Of a stretch of DNA of 64,000 bases, positions 35,053 through 42,305 are shown in pieces. The notes under the pieces were generated by a model, which did no database searches, had not been told where the DNA came from, and was given only the letters and a program-made list of their open reading frames with translations. The stretch comes from JADJNW01 sp964526645 (GTDB lineage: Bacteria; Bacteroidota; Bacteroidia; Chitinophagales; Saprospiraceae). Location: positions 1-64,000 of the forward strand of contig CAZGJN010000003.1 of NCBI GenBank assembly GCA_964526645.1, written 5' to 3'. Within the stretch, counting starts at the first letter, position 1. Every line of letters starts with the position of its first letter. The position numbers were made by a program, and so were the translations under genes.

Positions 35053-36171
35053 ATGATGTACAGAATTATTTACTTGTTATGCTTCTTTTTTTACTTTACA
35101 ACAGGATGGGCTCAGCAAAACCTGCTTGATACGCCTTTCATTCAAACCTATGAAGGGTTTATTAATGGGAAATTACCTATTGTAATAAATCTAACCAATT
35201 GGGGTAACAACTCCTTAAGTGGTAGCTATTTTTACAAAAAAGTGGGTACGAAAATTGAGCTATTTGGCGAATTTTCAAGCGCTACTGCATTTGAAATCAA
35301 AGAATATGTAGAAGGTGCACACACAGGGACTTTTAAGGGGGCATTTGATGGCATTACAAAAATGAAAGGCTACTGGATTAATCCTAAGAACAATAAACAA
35401 TATCCTTTCGAAGCAACAGTAAAAACTAGTAATTCAGACGTTTCTGGCTGGGCGGGTGCTTGGTATCTCAACGATGTATGGGACGGTGGTACGCTTATCA
35501 TAGGCAATGTTCGCAAAGATAGCTTTTCCTTCGCGCTATCGGTCTTCAGGGGCGGGCACATGGGGGAAATCGAAGGACTGGCGCATCGAAAAGGGAATAA
35601 GGCGAGCTTTAAAAATATGGAGTTTAATTTTGGTGCGGAAGAAAAAGAAGCCTGTGCACTCATATTTGAGTTAAAAGGAAATCATATTCAGATAGAACAA
35701 GTGAGTTCCGGCATGGCGTGCGGCTTCGGAATGCGCGCCTACGCGAGCGGGCGTTTTGACGATCATGAAATCGAAATGAAGGCGACACTCTCTTTTGGTG
35801 ATAAAGAAGCGCATGTTTTTGAGACACAACAGCAGCATGATGGGTTTAAAAAACTTTTAAGTGAAGACATGTACGAGCTTTTTGCCTTTAATATGCAAGG
35901 CTTTGAACGCCGAGATCAGGAAGCTGCGGATGGCTTCAGGGCAAATGTGGTGGTAGGCGCAGCGATTGGTATGTACATGACAAATGAAGCAATCATCATG
36001 TATGACAATGCTGGTAAATATTGGGCTGCTACGCTTGACTTTGATAAAGATAATAATGGTTTAGTGCGCTATTTTACAAATGATAATTTGAGTAAAAATA
36101 AGTTACCTGCCACGATAGAGGCTTGGCGTGAACGATTCCAGGATTATGCCTTGCGGGTTGAGTCAAAATAA
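35053..36171 (+). CDS. Secreted protein of unknown function with three segments
   Basis: A 372-residue exported protein (signal peptide about 1-20, ending GWAQ). Residues about 25-130 look like a small beta-domain (FINGKLPIVINLTNWGNNSLSGSYFY is the clearest stretch). Residues about 135-235 form a second beta-rich domain with two cysteines (KEACALIFEL, GMACGFGMRAYASG) that could pair. The C-terminal ~110 residues appear as a separate mixed segment ending VRYFTNDNLSKNKLPATIEAW. I do not recognise any of them. The gene starts 8 bases after the DinB stop. Its 3' end overlaps the convergent UbiA-like gene by 9 bases. Confidence 0.6.
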   Translation: MMYRIIYLLCFFFYFTTGWAQQNLLDTPFIQTYEGFINGKLPIVINLTNWGNNSLSGSYFYKKVGTKIELFGEFSSATAFEIKEYVEGAHTGTFKGAFDGITKMKGYWINPKNNKQYPFEATVKTSNSDVSGWAGAWYLNDVWDGGTLIIGNVRKDSFSFALSVFRGGHMGEIEGLAHRKGNKASFKNMEFNFGAEEKEACALIFELKGNHIQIEQVSSGMACGFGMRAYASGRFDDHEIEMKATLSFGDKEAHVFETQQQHDGFKKLLSEDMYELFAFNMQGFERRDQEAADGFRANVVVGAAIGMYMTNEAIIMYDNAGKYWAATLDFDKDNNGLVRYFTNDNLSKNKLPATIEAWRERFQDYALRVESK

Positions 36172-36993
36172 CCATACTAATACAAATTGTAATATCATCA
36201 TACCATCTATGATGCCTGAAAAATAATAATCGCTTTTTTCGGGTGTAACAAATCGGATTACCAAACCGCTGATAATACCTGAAATGCTAAGCGCTACGGC
36301 ATCGCCGAGCGTGTAGGCATGCAGTTGGTAATTCCACCAGGTGCATCCCAACAGGACGACCAAAAGATAAAAACTCAGCTTTTTGGCGTAGGATACGCCC
36401 ATTAAAAAAGGCAAGGTTTTTACCTGATTAGCCTGATCGAGTTGTAAGTCCCGAATATCAAACGGGATTGCCAAGGCTAATAAAAAACAAAACCGACCTA
36501 TACTCGTGAGCCACAAAGAAATATCCGGAAGTACTTGATAATCAACGGCTGGTAGCAATAGCGTGACCCACAACCAAACAAATGCCAACAGAAAAATTTT
36601 GATGTAAGACAAATCCCGAAGTCGGCGCTTTTTAGGCAAAAACGGAACCGTATATGCCAAGGCTATCAGAGTAGTTACAATCAGATAAAGTTGGACGTTG
36701 GGAGATAAGAAACAGAATAAAATACTACTAATGATGCTCCCTAATACTGCAATTATTTGCAAGTAACTAAACCAGGAGGCTGCTATTCTTAGGCGAGATT
36801 GGACTCCCCAATTTTTGGTTTGCCGGATACCTATTATTTTATGAATATTATACAAAGTGAATGTTGCTATAAAGACGAATATAGCAAGCAGTGAATTGGA
36901 AAATTGACCCGACAAAAGCAGTTGTGATTCCCAAAATAAAGCAAGCGCGGCAAGCGCGATCCAAAGGTGGCTATAAAACAAAAAATCAAGCAA
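36163..36993 (-). CDS. UbiA-like prenyltransferase-family membrane protein
   Basis: A 276-residue integral membrane protein with about eight hydrophobic helices. Two polar loops stand in the positions of the UbiA aspartate motifs. The first, TFTLYNIHKIIG, is degenerate and lacks the expected DxxxD. The second, AIPFDIRDLQLDQANQVKT, keeps DxRD. Bacteroidota carry several such UbiA-like proteins of unknown role. The missing first aspartates suggest altered or lost prenyl transfer. The stop overlaps the convergent secreted-protein gene by 9 bases. Confidence 0.65.
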   Translation of the reverse strand: MLDFLFYSHLWIALAALALFWESQLLLSGQFSNSLLAIFVFIATFTLYNIHKIIGIRQTKNWGVQSRLRIAASWFSYLQIIAVLGSIISSILFCFLSPNVQLYLIVTTLIALAYTVPFLPKKRRLRDLSYIKIFLLAFVWLWVTLLLPAVDYQVLPDISLWLTSIGRFCFLLALAIPFDIRDLQLDQANQVKTLPFLMGVSYAKKLSFYLLVVLLGCTWWNYQLHAYTLGDAVALSISGIISGLVIRFVTPEKSDYYFSGIIDGMMILQFVLVWLF

Positions 36994-37054
36994 ACGGAAG
37001 GTTTTTAGGCGTTTGAAAATACCAAAAGCCCTTGCGTGTCCCGATTTTTTACAA

Positions 37055-38134
37055 TCAAAAATATTTGAAATTATGTCCGTTTTCGATTTTTAGCAAAACT
37101 TCATAAATCAAGCGAATCACATTACTAACATCTTCTTTATGAGCCATTTCCACCGTAGTGTGCATGTACCTAAGCGGCAATGAAATCAAGGCAGAAGGAA
37201 TACCGCCGCCGGAGTAAGCAAAGGCATCTGTATCCGTGCCGGTGCGTCGCGAAGCAGCTTCCCGCTGGATTGGAATTTCCTTTTCTTCAGCGGTAGAAAT
37301 GATCAGATCCAGCAGTTTGTTGTGCACCGCAGGGGCGTAAGTGACGGAAGGTCCCTTCCCGCTTTTGATATCGCCGAGTTTCTGGGCACTTACCAAGGGC
37401 GTGCTGGTATCATGCGTCACATCGGTGATAAGGGCAACATGCGGTTTTATTGTTTGAGCAATCATTTCTGCACCATGTAGCCCCACTTCTTCTTGCACAG
37501 AATTTACAACGTACAGCGAAAAAGGCAATTCAATTTTGTTTTCCTTCAATAGCCTTGCTACTTCAGCTATGCAAAAGCCGCCTATTCTGTTGTCCAATGC
37601 ACGCCCAACGTAGAAGCGGTCATTTAGTATCATCATTTCATCTTCGTAGGTTATTACACAACCCACGTGAATGCCCTTTGCCAGTACCTCTTCTTTGTCT
37701 TTTGCACCAATGTCAATAAAAATATTTTCCACCTTTGGTGCCAAATTCGCATCATCGCCTTGCCGTACATGGATAGCAGGCCAGCCAAAAACGCCTTTTA
37801 CAATGCCTTTTTTAGTATGGATATTGACTCTTTTGGAAGGCGCTATCGTATGATCAGAACCGCCATTGCGTATGACATTGATAAAACCGTTATCCGAAAT
37901 ATAATGTACAAACCAGGAGATTTCATCCGCATGCCCTTCTATCACCACCCGAAAGTCCTTTTCTGGATTAATGATCCCGTATGCCGTACCATAGTTGTCC
38001 ACTTTCCAATCGTGAATGTAGGGCTTGATATAGTCCAACCATATTTTTTGTCCTGGTGCTTCAAAGCCGGTAGGTGAAGCATTATCGAGGTATTTCTTTA
38101 AAAATTCCTCGGATTTTGATGTAATCACAGACAT
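37055..38134 (-). CDS. M42-family metallopeptidase
   Basis: A 359-residue cytosolic aminopeptidase of the FrvX/YsdC/glutamyl-aminopeptidase type. Two-metal ligands are visible: His in VIEGHADEISW, Asp in GRALDNRIGG, Glu pair in VQEEVGLHG, Asp in ALITDVTHD, and the terminal His in LRYMHTTVEMAH. These proteins form large self-compartmentalised complexes that trim peptides. Length is normal. A promoter-like TATCTTTG lies 68 bases upstream. Confidence 0.92.
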   Translation of the reverse strand: MSVITSKSEEFLKKYLDNASPTGFEAPGQKIWLDYIKPYIHDWKVDNYGTAYGIINPEKDFRVVIEGHADEISWFVHYISDNGFINVIRNGGSDHTIAPSKRVNIHTKKGIVKGVFGWPAIHVRQGDDANLAPKVENIFIDIGAKDKEEVLAKGIHVGCVITYEDEMMILNDRFYVGRALDNRIGGFCIAEVARLLKENKIELPFSLYVVNSVQEEVGLHGAEMIAQTIKPHVALITDVTHDTSTPLVSAQKLGDIKSGKGPSVTYAPAVHNKLLDLIISTAEEKEIPIQREAASRRTGTDTDAFAYSGGGIPSALISLPLRYMHTTVEMAHKEDVSNVIRLIYEVLLKIENGHNFKYF

Positions 38135-38201
38135 CTTGCAGCTATAATGTTAGTCAATTTTTTAAAAAACTAATTGCGTTGTAAATCAACTACATGAGCG
38201 C

Positions 38202-38209
38202 CAAAGATA
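38202..38209 (-). promoter_or_regulatory. Bacteroidota -7 box for the M42 peptidase
   Basis: The minus strand reads TATCTTTG, an exact TAnnTTTG match. Confidence 0.45.
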
Positions 38210-38398
38210 AAAATAATTGAAGTAGCTTGGTAGTATTGCCGGCTTCCTTCGTAAAAGAATATTTTGTCAAAATGCTGAAATTTGACAGTTATACCTGGAT
38301 TTGAAAGAGGAAGTCGAAAAATTAAAACGGTAAGCAATTGGTTTACAGCTGAAAGGATGATTAGAGTATTTGCATTTTAAATTTTGTCGTTTTTGGTT

Positions 38399-39031
38399 TT
38401 AACTCGCTTCGCTCCAGGCCACGGGGTTTTGCCGCCATTGCTGAAGCGTTTTCAGATCACTTGCTTGAATCGCATTGCTTTTGATGGCTTCTTCCAGTAG
38501 CGTAGGATAATCGGTAAGGGTATCCATTGGGCAGTTGGCTTCCTTAAAATTTTGAATAGCCTGCTCAAATCCGTAGGAAAAAACAGCCAGCAAGGCGGCT
38601 ACTTCTGCCCCCAGTGCGCGAACGGCATCAACTGCGGCGAGGCTACTGCTTCCCGTTGAGATCAAATCTTCAATCATCAGCACCCGCGCTCCCTTTTTCA
38701 CATCACCTTCCACCATATTTTGCCGACCATGCTCTTTGGCTTTTGCGCGTACATACACAAAGGGCAGGTTGAGTCGCTCCGCCAGCAGGGCACCATGCGG
38801 AATGCCCCCCGTGGCCACGCCCGCAATCACATCAAAATTCCCCAAATTTTTCGCTTTTTGTTCAAAGCAATCCATTACAAATCGCCAGACATGAGGATAG
38901 GACGGAATCATTCGATTATCGCAATAAATGGGCGACTTTAAACCCGATGCCCAGGTAAAAGGTTTTTGTGGACTCAGCTTTATTGCATTAATTTGCAGCA
39001 ATTTTTTTGCTACTTCAGCAGCGATATTCAT
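38399..39031 (-). CDS. pyrE: Orotate phosphoribosyltransferase
   Basis: A 210-residue enzyme joining orotate with PRPP to give orotidine monophosphate in de novo pyrimidine synthesis. Key motifs are FTWASGLKSPIYCDNR near the N-terminus, the catalytic loop lysines in VRAKAKEHGRQN, and the PRPP motif VLMIEDLISTGSSS. The start at 39031 was chosen over 39058 because the longer frame would begin only one codon from the Nudix start. The pyrE -7 box (minus TACATTTG, 39056-39063) overlaps the divergent Nudix gene's start codon. Confidence 0.95.
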   Translation of the reverse strand: MNIAAEVAKKLLQINAIKLSPQKPFTWASGLKSPIYCDNRMIPSYPHVWRFVMDCFEQKAKNLGNFDVIAGVATGGIPHGALLAERLNLPFVYVRAKAKEHGRQNMVEGDVKKGARVLMIEDLISTGSSSLAAVDAVRALGAEVAALLAVFSYGFEQAIQNFKEANCPMDTLTDYPTLLEEAIKSNAIQASDLKTLQQWRQNPVAWSEAS

Positions 39032-39055
39032 GCTTCCTTCACTTTTAAACATCGG

Positions 39056-39063
39056 CAAATGTA
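39056..39063 (-). promoter_or_regulatory. -7 box of pyrE overlapping the Nudix start codon
   Basis: On the minus strand this is TACATTTG, matching TAnnTTTG, 25 bases before the pyrE start; the plus-strand ATG of the Nudix gene (39059-39061) lies inside it. Confidence 0.4.
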
Positions 39064-39685
39064 CAAAATCTACATCGGCGGTACGCCGCTATTTTTAAAA
39101 TCGGCAGCAGAAATCGAAGATTTTTTTGTACCCGACGAAAGGCAATTGATAGCAAGGTATCCGGGCAAACCCAAATTTTTGCTAAATTATGTGGATATGC
39201 TGGAGAAGGATACCCGTTTTGAAGCGGTCACTTTGTATGCAGCGGATCTTGCAAAACTTTTTGCTGATTTTTCTTCTTTTTTTAAGATTATAGAAGCAGC
39301 GGGCGGCTTAGTCTTGAATCCGGCCGGTGCAGCACTCTTTATTTTTCGTCGGCAGACCTGGGACCTGCCCAAAGGCAAAATCGAGGAAGGGGAATCACCT
39401 CAAGTGGCTGCAATACGCGAAGTACAAGAAGAAACTGGCTTAACGCAGCTACAACTACTGGATTTGTTGGGTGAAACTTACCATACCTACCGTGAAAAGG
39501 ATGGCAAACGCATACTGAAACGAACCTATTGGTATCGAATGCACACCGACCAATTGGCCCTTGCGCCGCAGGTAAGCGAAGAAATTGAACAGGCTGTATG
39601 GCGGCAGTTGGATGAGGTATTAGCTATCGAACGCAATATCTACGGCAATATTCGGGACGTACTCGAATGGGTAAAAAAATCTTAA
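39059..39685 (+). CDS. Nudix hydrolase
   Basis: A 208-residue Nudix protein. The full box GX5EX7REUXEEXGU is present as GKIEEGESPQVAAIREVQEETGL (about residues 106-128). The N-terminal ~85 residues are an extra domain found in Bacteroidota Nudix proteins that lie beside pyrE. Substrate is unknown; nucleoside-diphosphate derivatives are typical. It is divergent from pyrE with only 27 bases between the start codons. Confidence 0.88.
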   Translation: MYKIYIGGTPLFLKSAAEIEDFFVPDERQLIARYPGKPKFLLNYVDMLEKDTRFEAVTLYAADLAKLFADFSSFFKIIEAAGGLVLNPAGAALFIFRRQTWDLPKGKIEEGESPQVAAIREVQEETGLTQLQLLDLLGETYHTYREKDGKRILKRTYWYRMHTDQLALAPQVSEEIEQAVWRQLDEVLAIERNIYGNIRDVLEWVKKS

Positions 39686-39808
39686 AAAAGGCAAATTTTG
39701 GAAAAATAAAAACCCATGATAGGCGTTAGGGCATAGGGCAATGGAATTCAATAAAATTTCCCTGGAAATCAATTTTGATCTTTTTAAATGTTTAATACAT
39801 TTTTTTTC

Positions 39809-39816
39809 TATATTTG
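39809..39816 (+). promoter_or_regulatory. Bacteroidota -7 box for the small secreted protein
   Basis: TATATTTG matches TAnnTTTG. Predicted transcription starts near 39822, after the ATG at 39814, so the start at 39856 is preferred. Confidence 0.5.
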
Positions 39817-39855
39817 CGAATCAATCCCGGTAACGTATCAAAATTAGAACAAATC

Positions 39856-40233
39856 ATGCAATTCAAGTTCTTTTTGTTATGCGCATTCCTGTTGACGACC
39901 ACCCAGTTTGCGACTGCTCAGTTGACGGCGGCTAAAGCAGAAACCAACTTTCTCCCTAAAGAGGCATTAATAAGTGAATCTGGTGAGGACTGGACGCTCT
40001 ATGCAGATGAGGAAAATAAGCTGTATTATATTGACTTTGAGTTGCTTAGCGTAAATGTCAGTGATATAGTGGTGAAAGATTCATCCGGCAAGGTACTCAT
40101 CCAGGAAAAAGTATTTGATCTGCCCGTCAATACGATCTATGAATTAGACTTTAGTGCTTATGCTCCAGGCAATTATATGATAGAATTGAGGAGCTTTACA
40201 GATGTCATCCGAAAGCAGATTCGCATTAAATAA
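39856..40233 (+). CDS. Small secreted protein resembling an isolated T9SS sorting domain
   Basis: A 125-residue exported protein with signal peptide MQFKFFLLCAFLLTTTQFAT and cleavage near ATAQ. The mature ~100 residues are a single beta-sandwich-like stretch: LYYIDFELLSVNVSDIVVKD, VLIQEKVF, then the ending YAPGNYMIELRSFTDVIRKQIRIK. That ending resembles the last strands of type A T9SS C-terminal domains (L-x-x-G-x-Y-x-I-x-I, then a lysine-rich tail). It thus looks like a sorting domain without cargo. Function unknown. Confidence 0.65.
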   Translation: MQFKFFLLCAFLLTTTQFATAQLTAAKAETNFLPKEALISESGEDWTLYADEENKLYYIDFELLSVNVSDIVVKDSSGKVLIQEKVFDLPVNTIYELDFSAYAPGNYMIELRSFTDVIRKQIRIK

Positions 40234-40244
40234 GTAAGAAAGGC

Positions 40245-40733
40245 TCATTTAGCAGAGCGCTTTAGGATAACCGCCTGTCTGAGTTTGTCGAGGATTGCTC
40301 GGATGTCGTAATTTTTTTCCGATAAAGCATAACCTTTGCCATCGGTCGTTTCGATCAGCAATATTCGAGTTGATGCGCTGGTGATGCCGGGATTCACAAA
40401 GGAAGTTTTTCGGATGTCTTCGATTCGTGCGTCTCGTATCTTATCAAACATAATAGTCTGATTGCCAATAGACAAGGCGCTGGAATAAATATATACATCT
40501 CCTGTTTTTACAATCGCCCAGCCTGTAAACAACAAAGTACCCAAAGCAATTAAGCAACCAAAGCCCAAAAGCATGGACAGCAAAAGCTTGTAATTTCGAT
40601 TCTCGTACGAGAATTTTGAACGCAGCACCCATGCTATGCCCACTACGAATATTACAAAACCCACAATAGCAAGCACAAGCGTAAGGTGCTGATCGCCCCT
40701 ATCTGCCGAGAAAGAATGAATGGGTATTTCCAT
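40245..40733 (-). CDS. Membrane protein with two helices and a PH-like C-terminus
   Basis: A 162-residue protein of unknown function. Hydrophobic helices lie at about 17-37 and 50-73; the rest is cytoplasmic beta-rich sequence (GDVYIYSSALSIGNQTIMF, IRDARIEDIRKTSF, STRILLIETTDGKGYAL, then an amphipathic helix). This layout resembles bacterial PH-domain membrane proteins of the YdbT/DUF6232 sort, but I cannot name a family with certainty. The stop lies 11 bases from the convergent upstream gene. Confidence 0.55.
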   Translation of the reverse strand: MEIPIHSFSADRGDQHLTLVLAIVGFVIFVVGIAWVLRSKFSYENRNYKLLLSMLLGFGCLIALGTLLFTGWAIVKTGDVYIYSSALSIGNQTIMFDKIRDARIEDIRKTSFVNPGITSASTRILLIETTDGKGYALSEKNYDIRAILDKLRQAVILKRSAK

Positions 40734-40770
40734 TTTTTAATGTAGAATATCAGCCTTTAGATACTGCAAA

Positions 40771-41166
40771 TTATGGCTTGCACAACTTACCGGTGATCTT
40801 CAGTTTATTTGACCAAAAAACGGCGTAGGGCCTGTATCGGTTGTTGTCGTTTTGCGAACGAACATACTGTACCTTCACTTGCACCGTGTAATCGCCCTCC
40901 CAGGGAATCGGGACTTTCCGATCTTGCCGGTTGGATTCCCAGGTTTTTGTGCCGTTGGCATGCTCCGAAGTCCAAACGTAAGTTACATAGGTATTCTCCG
41001 GTATAGAGAGCGGCAAACCCGAAATAATCGCAATATGCGCTTGGCAATCGGATGTATAGCCCTGGCATATCTCCGTACCATTGTTAGAAGCAATCTGAAT
41101 CATTTGACTAAAACTTAAGGTTGTCAAGAAAAATGCACCGCCTAAAGTTAAAATAAGTTTTCTCAT
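40771..41166 (-). CDS. Small secreted protein of unknown function
   Basis: A 131-residue exported protein (signal peptide MRKLILTLGGAFFLTTLSFS). The mature part has three cysteines, one at the very end (KLCKP), and a beta-rich Ig-like look: ENTYVTYVWTSEHANGTKTW, then WEGDYTVQVKVQYV. No known family is recognised. It may share a transcript with the downstream PH-like gene 37 bases away. Confidence 0.55.
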   Translation of the reverse strand: MRKLILTLGGAFFLTTLSFSQMIQIASNNGTEICQGYTSDCQAHIAIISGLPLSIPENTYVTYVWTSEHANGTKTWESNRQDRKVPIPWEGDYTVQVKVQYVRSQNDNNRYRPYAVFWSNKLKITGKLCKP

Positions 41167-41578
41167 GTTGTTCTTGTGCATTGTTTATTCTTTATACGAA
41201 ACGTTCACCTATTTGTCACGCGTTAACTTAAACGTTAACAAAATTTTAGTTATTACAGAAAAAGGACATTTATTGTATTCGTAATACAAATCGTCTTGGC
41301 CCTGAAGTTGGTATAAAAATTAGGGGGCGTGCAAACTTGAAGTTGGTAAGCCGAATATGGTGTTGAATGGTACGATGATAGAAAGTTGCCTACCCTATCT
41401 TGCAGCAAAAAAATGGCTGCACATAGGTCTTCCTGCAAAGGTAATACCAAAAATACGAATTGTCAACAAAATCTGCTAAATTACGCTTATATCTATTAGA
41501 TTTTTATAGCTTGTAAAACAAAAAAGCCCTTCTTTGCAATCATTCAAAGAAGGACCTTTGCTTATTTTTAAAAGAAAA
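41167..41578. other. 412-base gap with minus-strand promoter boxes and a hairpin
   Basis: Two minus-strand -7 boxes lie far upstream of the small secreted protein: TACCTTTG (41443-41436) and TATTTTTG (41455-41448). Just downstream on the minus strand, TGCAGC and GCTGCA (41401-41406 and 41416-41421) form a hairpin. Near the gene, CGTTAAC is repeated at 41221-41227 and 41233-41239. A long leader or small RNA is possible; no protein gene is supported. Confidence 0.35.
41528..41553 (-). terminator. Terminator of the small outer-membrane barrel gene
   Basis: CCTTCTTTG (41528-41536) and CAAAGAAGG (41545-41553) form a perfect 9-bp stem with an 8-base loop. On the minus strand it is followed by GCTTTTTTG, a classic U-tract, 25 bases after the stop codon. 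Confidence 0.85.
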
Positions 41579-42076
41579 TTACTTCAGTACATAGCGAACC
41601 CCCAGCGCGCCGTAGCCGCCACCGAAACCACTGCCATAACCATTGACAAAGAACACAGGCGCCCAGTCAGCTGTGACACTAATGGGCACATCGGCAAATT
41701 TGTAGTCCAAGCCTATATTCCCCATGATACCAAAACTGGTGGTAGAATCTGCATCGAGAAAATCATTGTCATAATTCCAGAAAAATACAGATGCACCGCC
41801 ACCGAAATACCATTGTAGCCCATCCACACCAGAAATAGGCTTGTGATACTGGTATAAGCCACCTACATTGAACCAGCCATACCCAGAAAAGCTACGGAAA
41901 CCGCCAAATACTTCAATGGCACCGTTTTCGTTCAAAAAATGCTTGTAAGATACAGACAGCGGGTAGCCCAGGCGCAAACCAATAGCATTGGTATAAACCT
42001 GTGCCTTACTGGTGTTAGCGGCGAATAAAATTGCAAAGAAAGCAACTATCGCTACTATCATTTTTACTCTTTTCAT
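41579..42076 (-). CDS. Small outer-membrane beta-barrel protein
   Basis: A 165-residue exported protein. Start at 42076 gives signal peptide MKRVKMIVAIVAFFAILFAA; a longer frame to 42148 is rejected. The mature part is a compact 8-strand barrel pattern with many aromatic residues: IGLRLGYPLSVSYKHFL, IEVFGGFRSFSGYGWFNVGG, WYFGGGASVFFW, FGIMGNIGLDYKF, then GGGYGALGVRYVLK at the end. It lies divergent to glgP and has its own strong terminator. Function unknown. Confidence 0.7.
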   Translation of the reverse strand: MKRVKMIVAIVAFFAILFAANTSKAQVYTNAIGLRLGYPLSVSYKHFLNENGAIEVFGGFRSFSGYGWFNVGGLYQYHKPISGVDGLQWYFGGGASVFFWNYDNDFLDADSTTSFGIMGNIGLDYKFADVPISVTADWAPVFFVNGYGSGFGGGYGALGVRYVLK

Positions 42077-42226
42077 CGGTTGATCGTTTTTGGTTAAATA
42101 ATGTTTTCCAGCACAAAGAAGCGTATTTTTTGTGTACCAAAAAAACAAATCGCGCTAAAAAATTATGGCAAGGTATGTGAAAATATACCAGACTTAGTGT
42201 ATAATTTACAAGAATTCGACTAAGAA

Positions 42227-42258
42227 TTGGCTGCCTTTAGAAAAGAATCCTATTTTTG
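42227..42258 (+). promoter_or_regulatory. Promoter of the alpha-glucan phosphorylase gene
   Basis: TTG (42227-42229), 21 bases, then TATTTTTG (42251-42258), matching the Bacteroidota -33/-7 pair. Transcription should start near 42264, about 40 bases before the ATG. Confidence 0.6.
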
Positions 42259-42305
42259 TGCCGCTAAGGTAAGGCTGCTTACAGCTCTTTTCAAAAAATT
42301 GAAAT

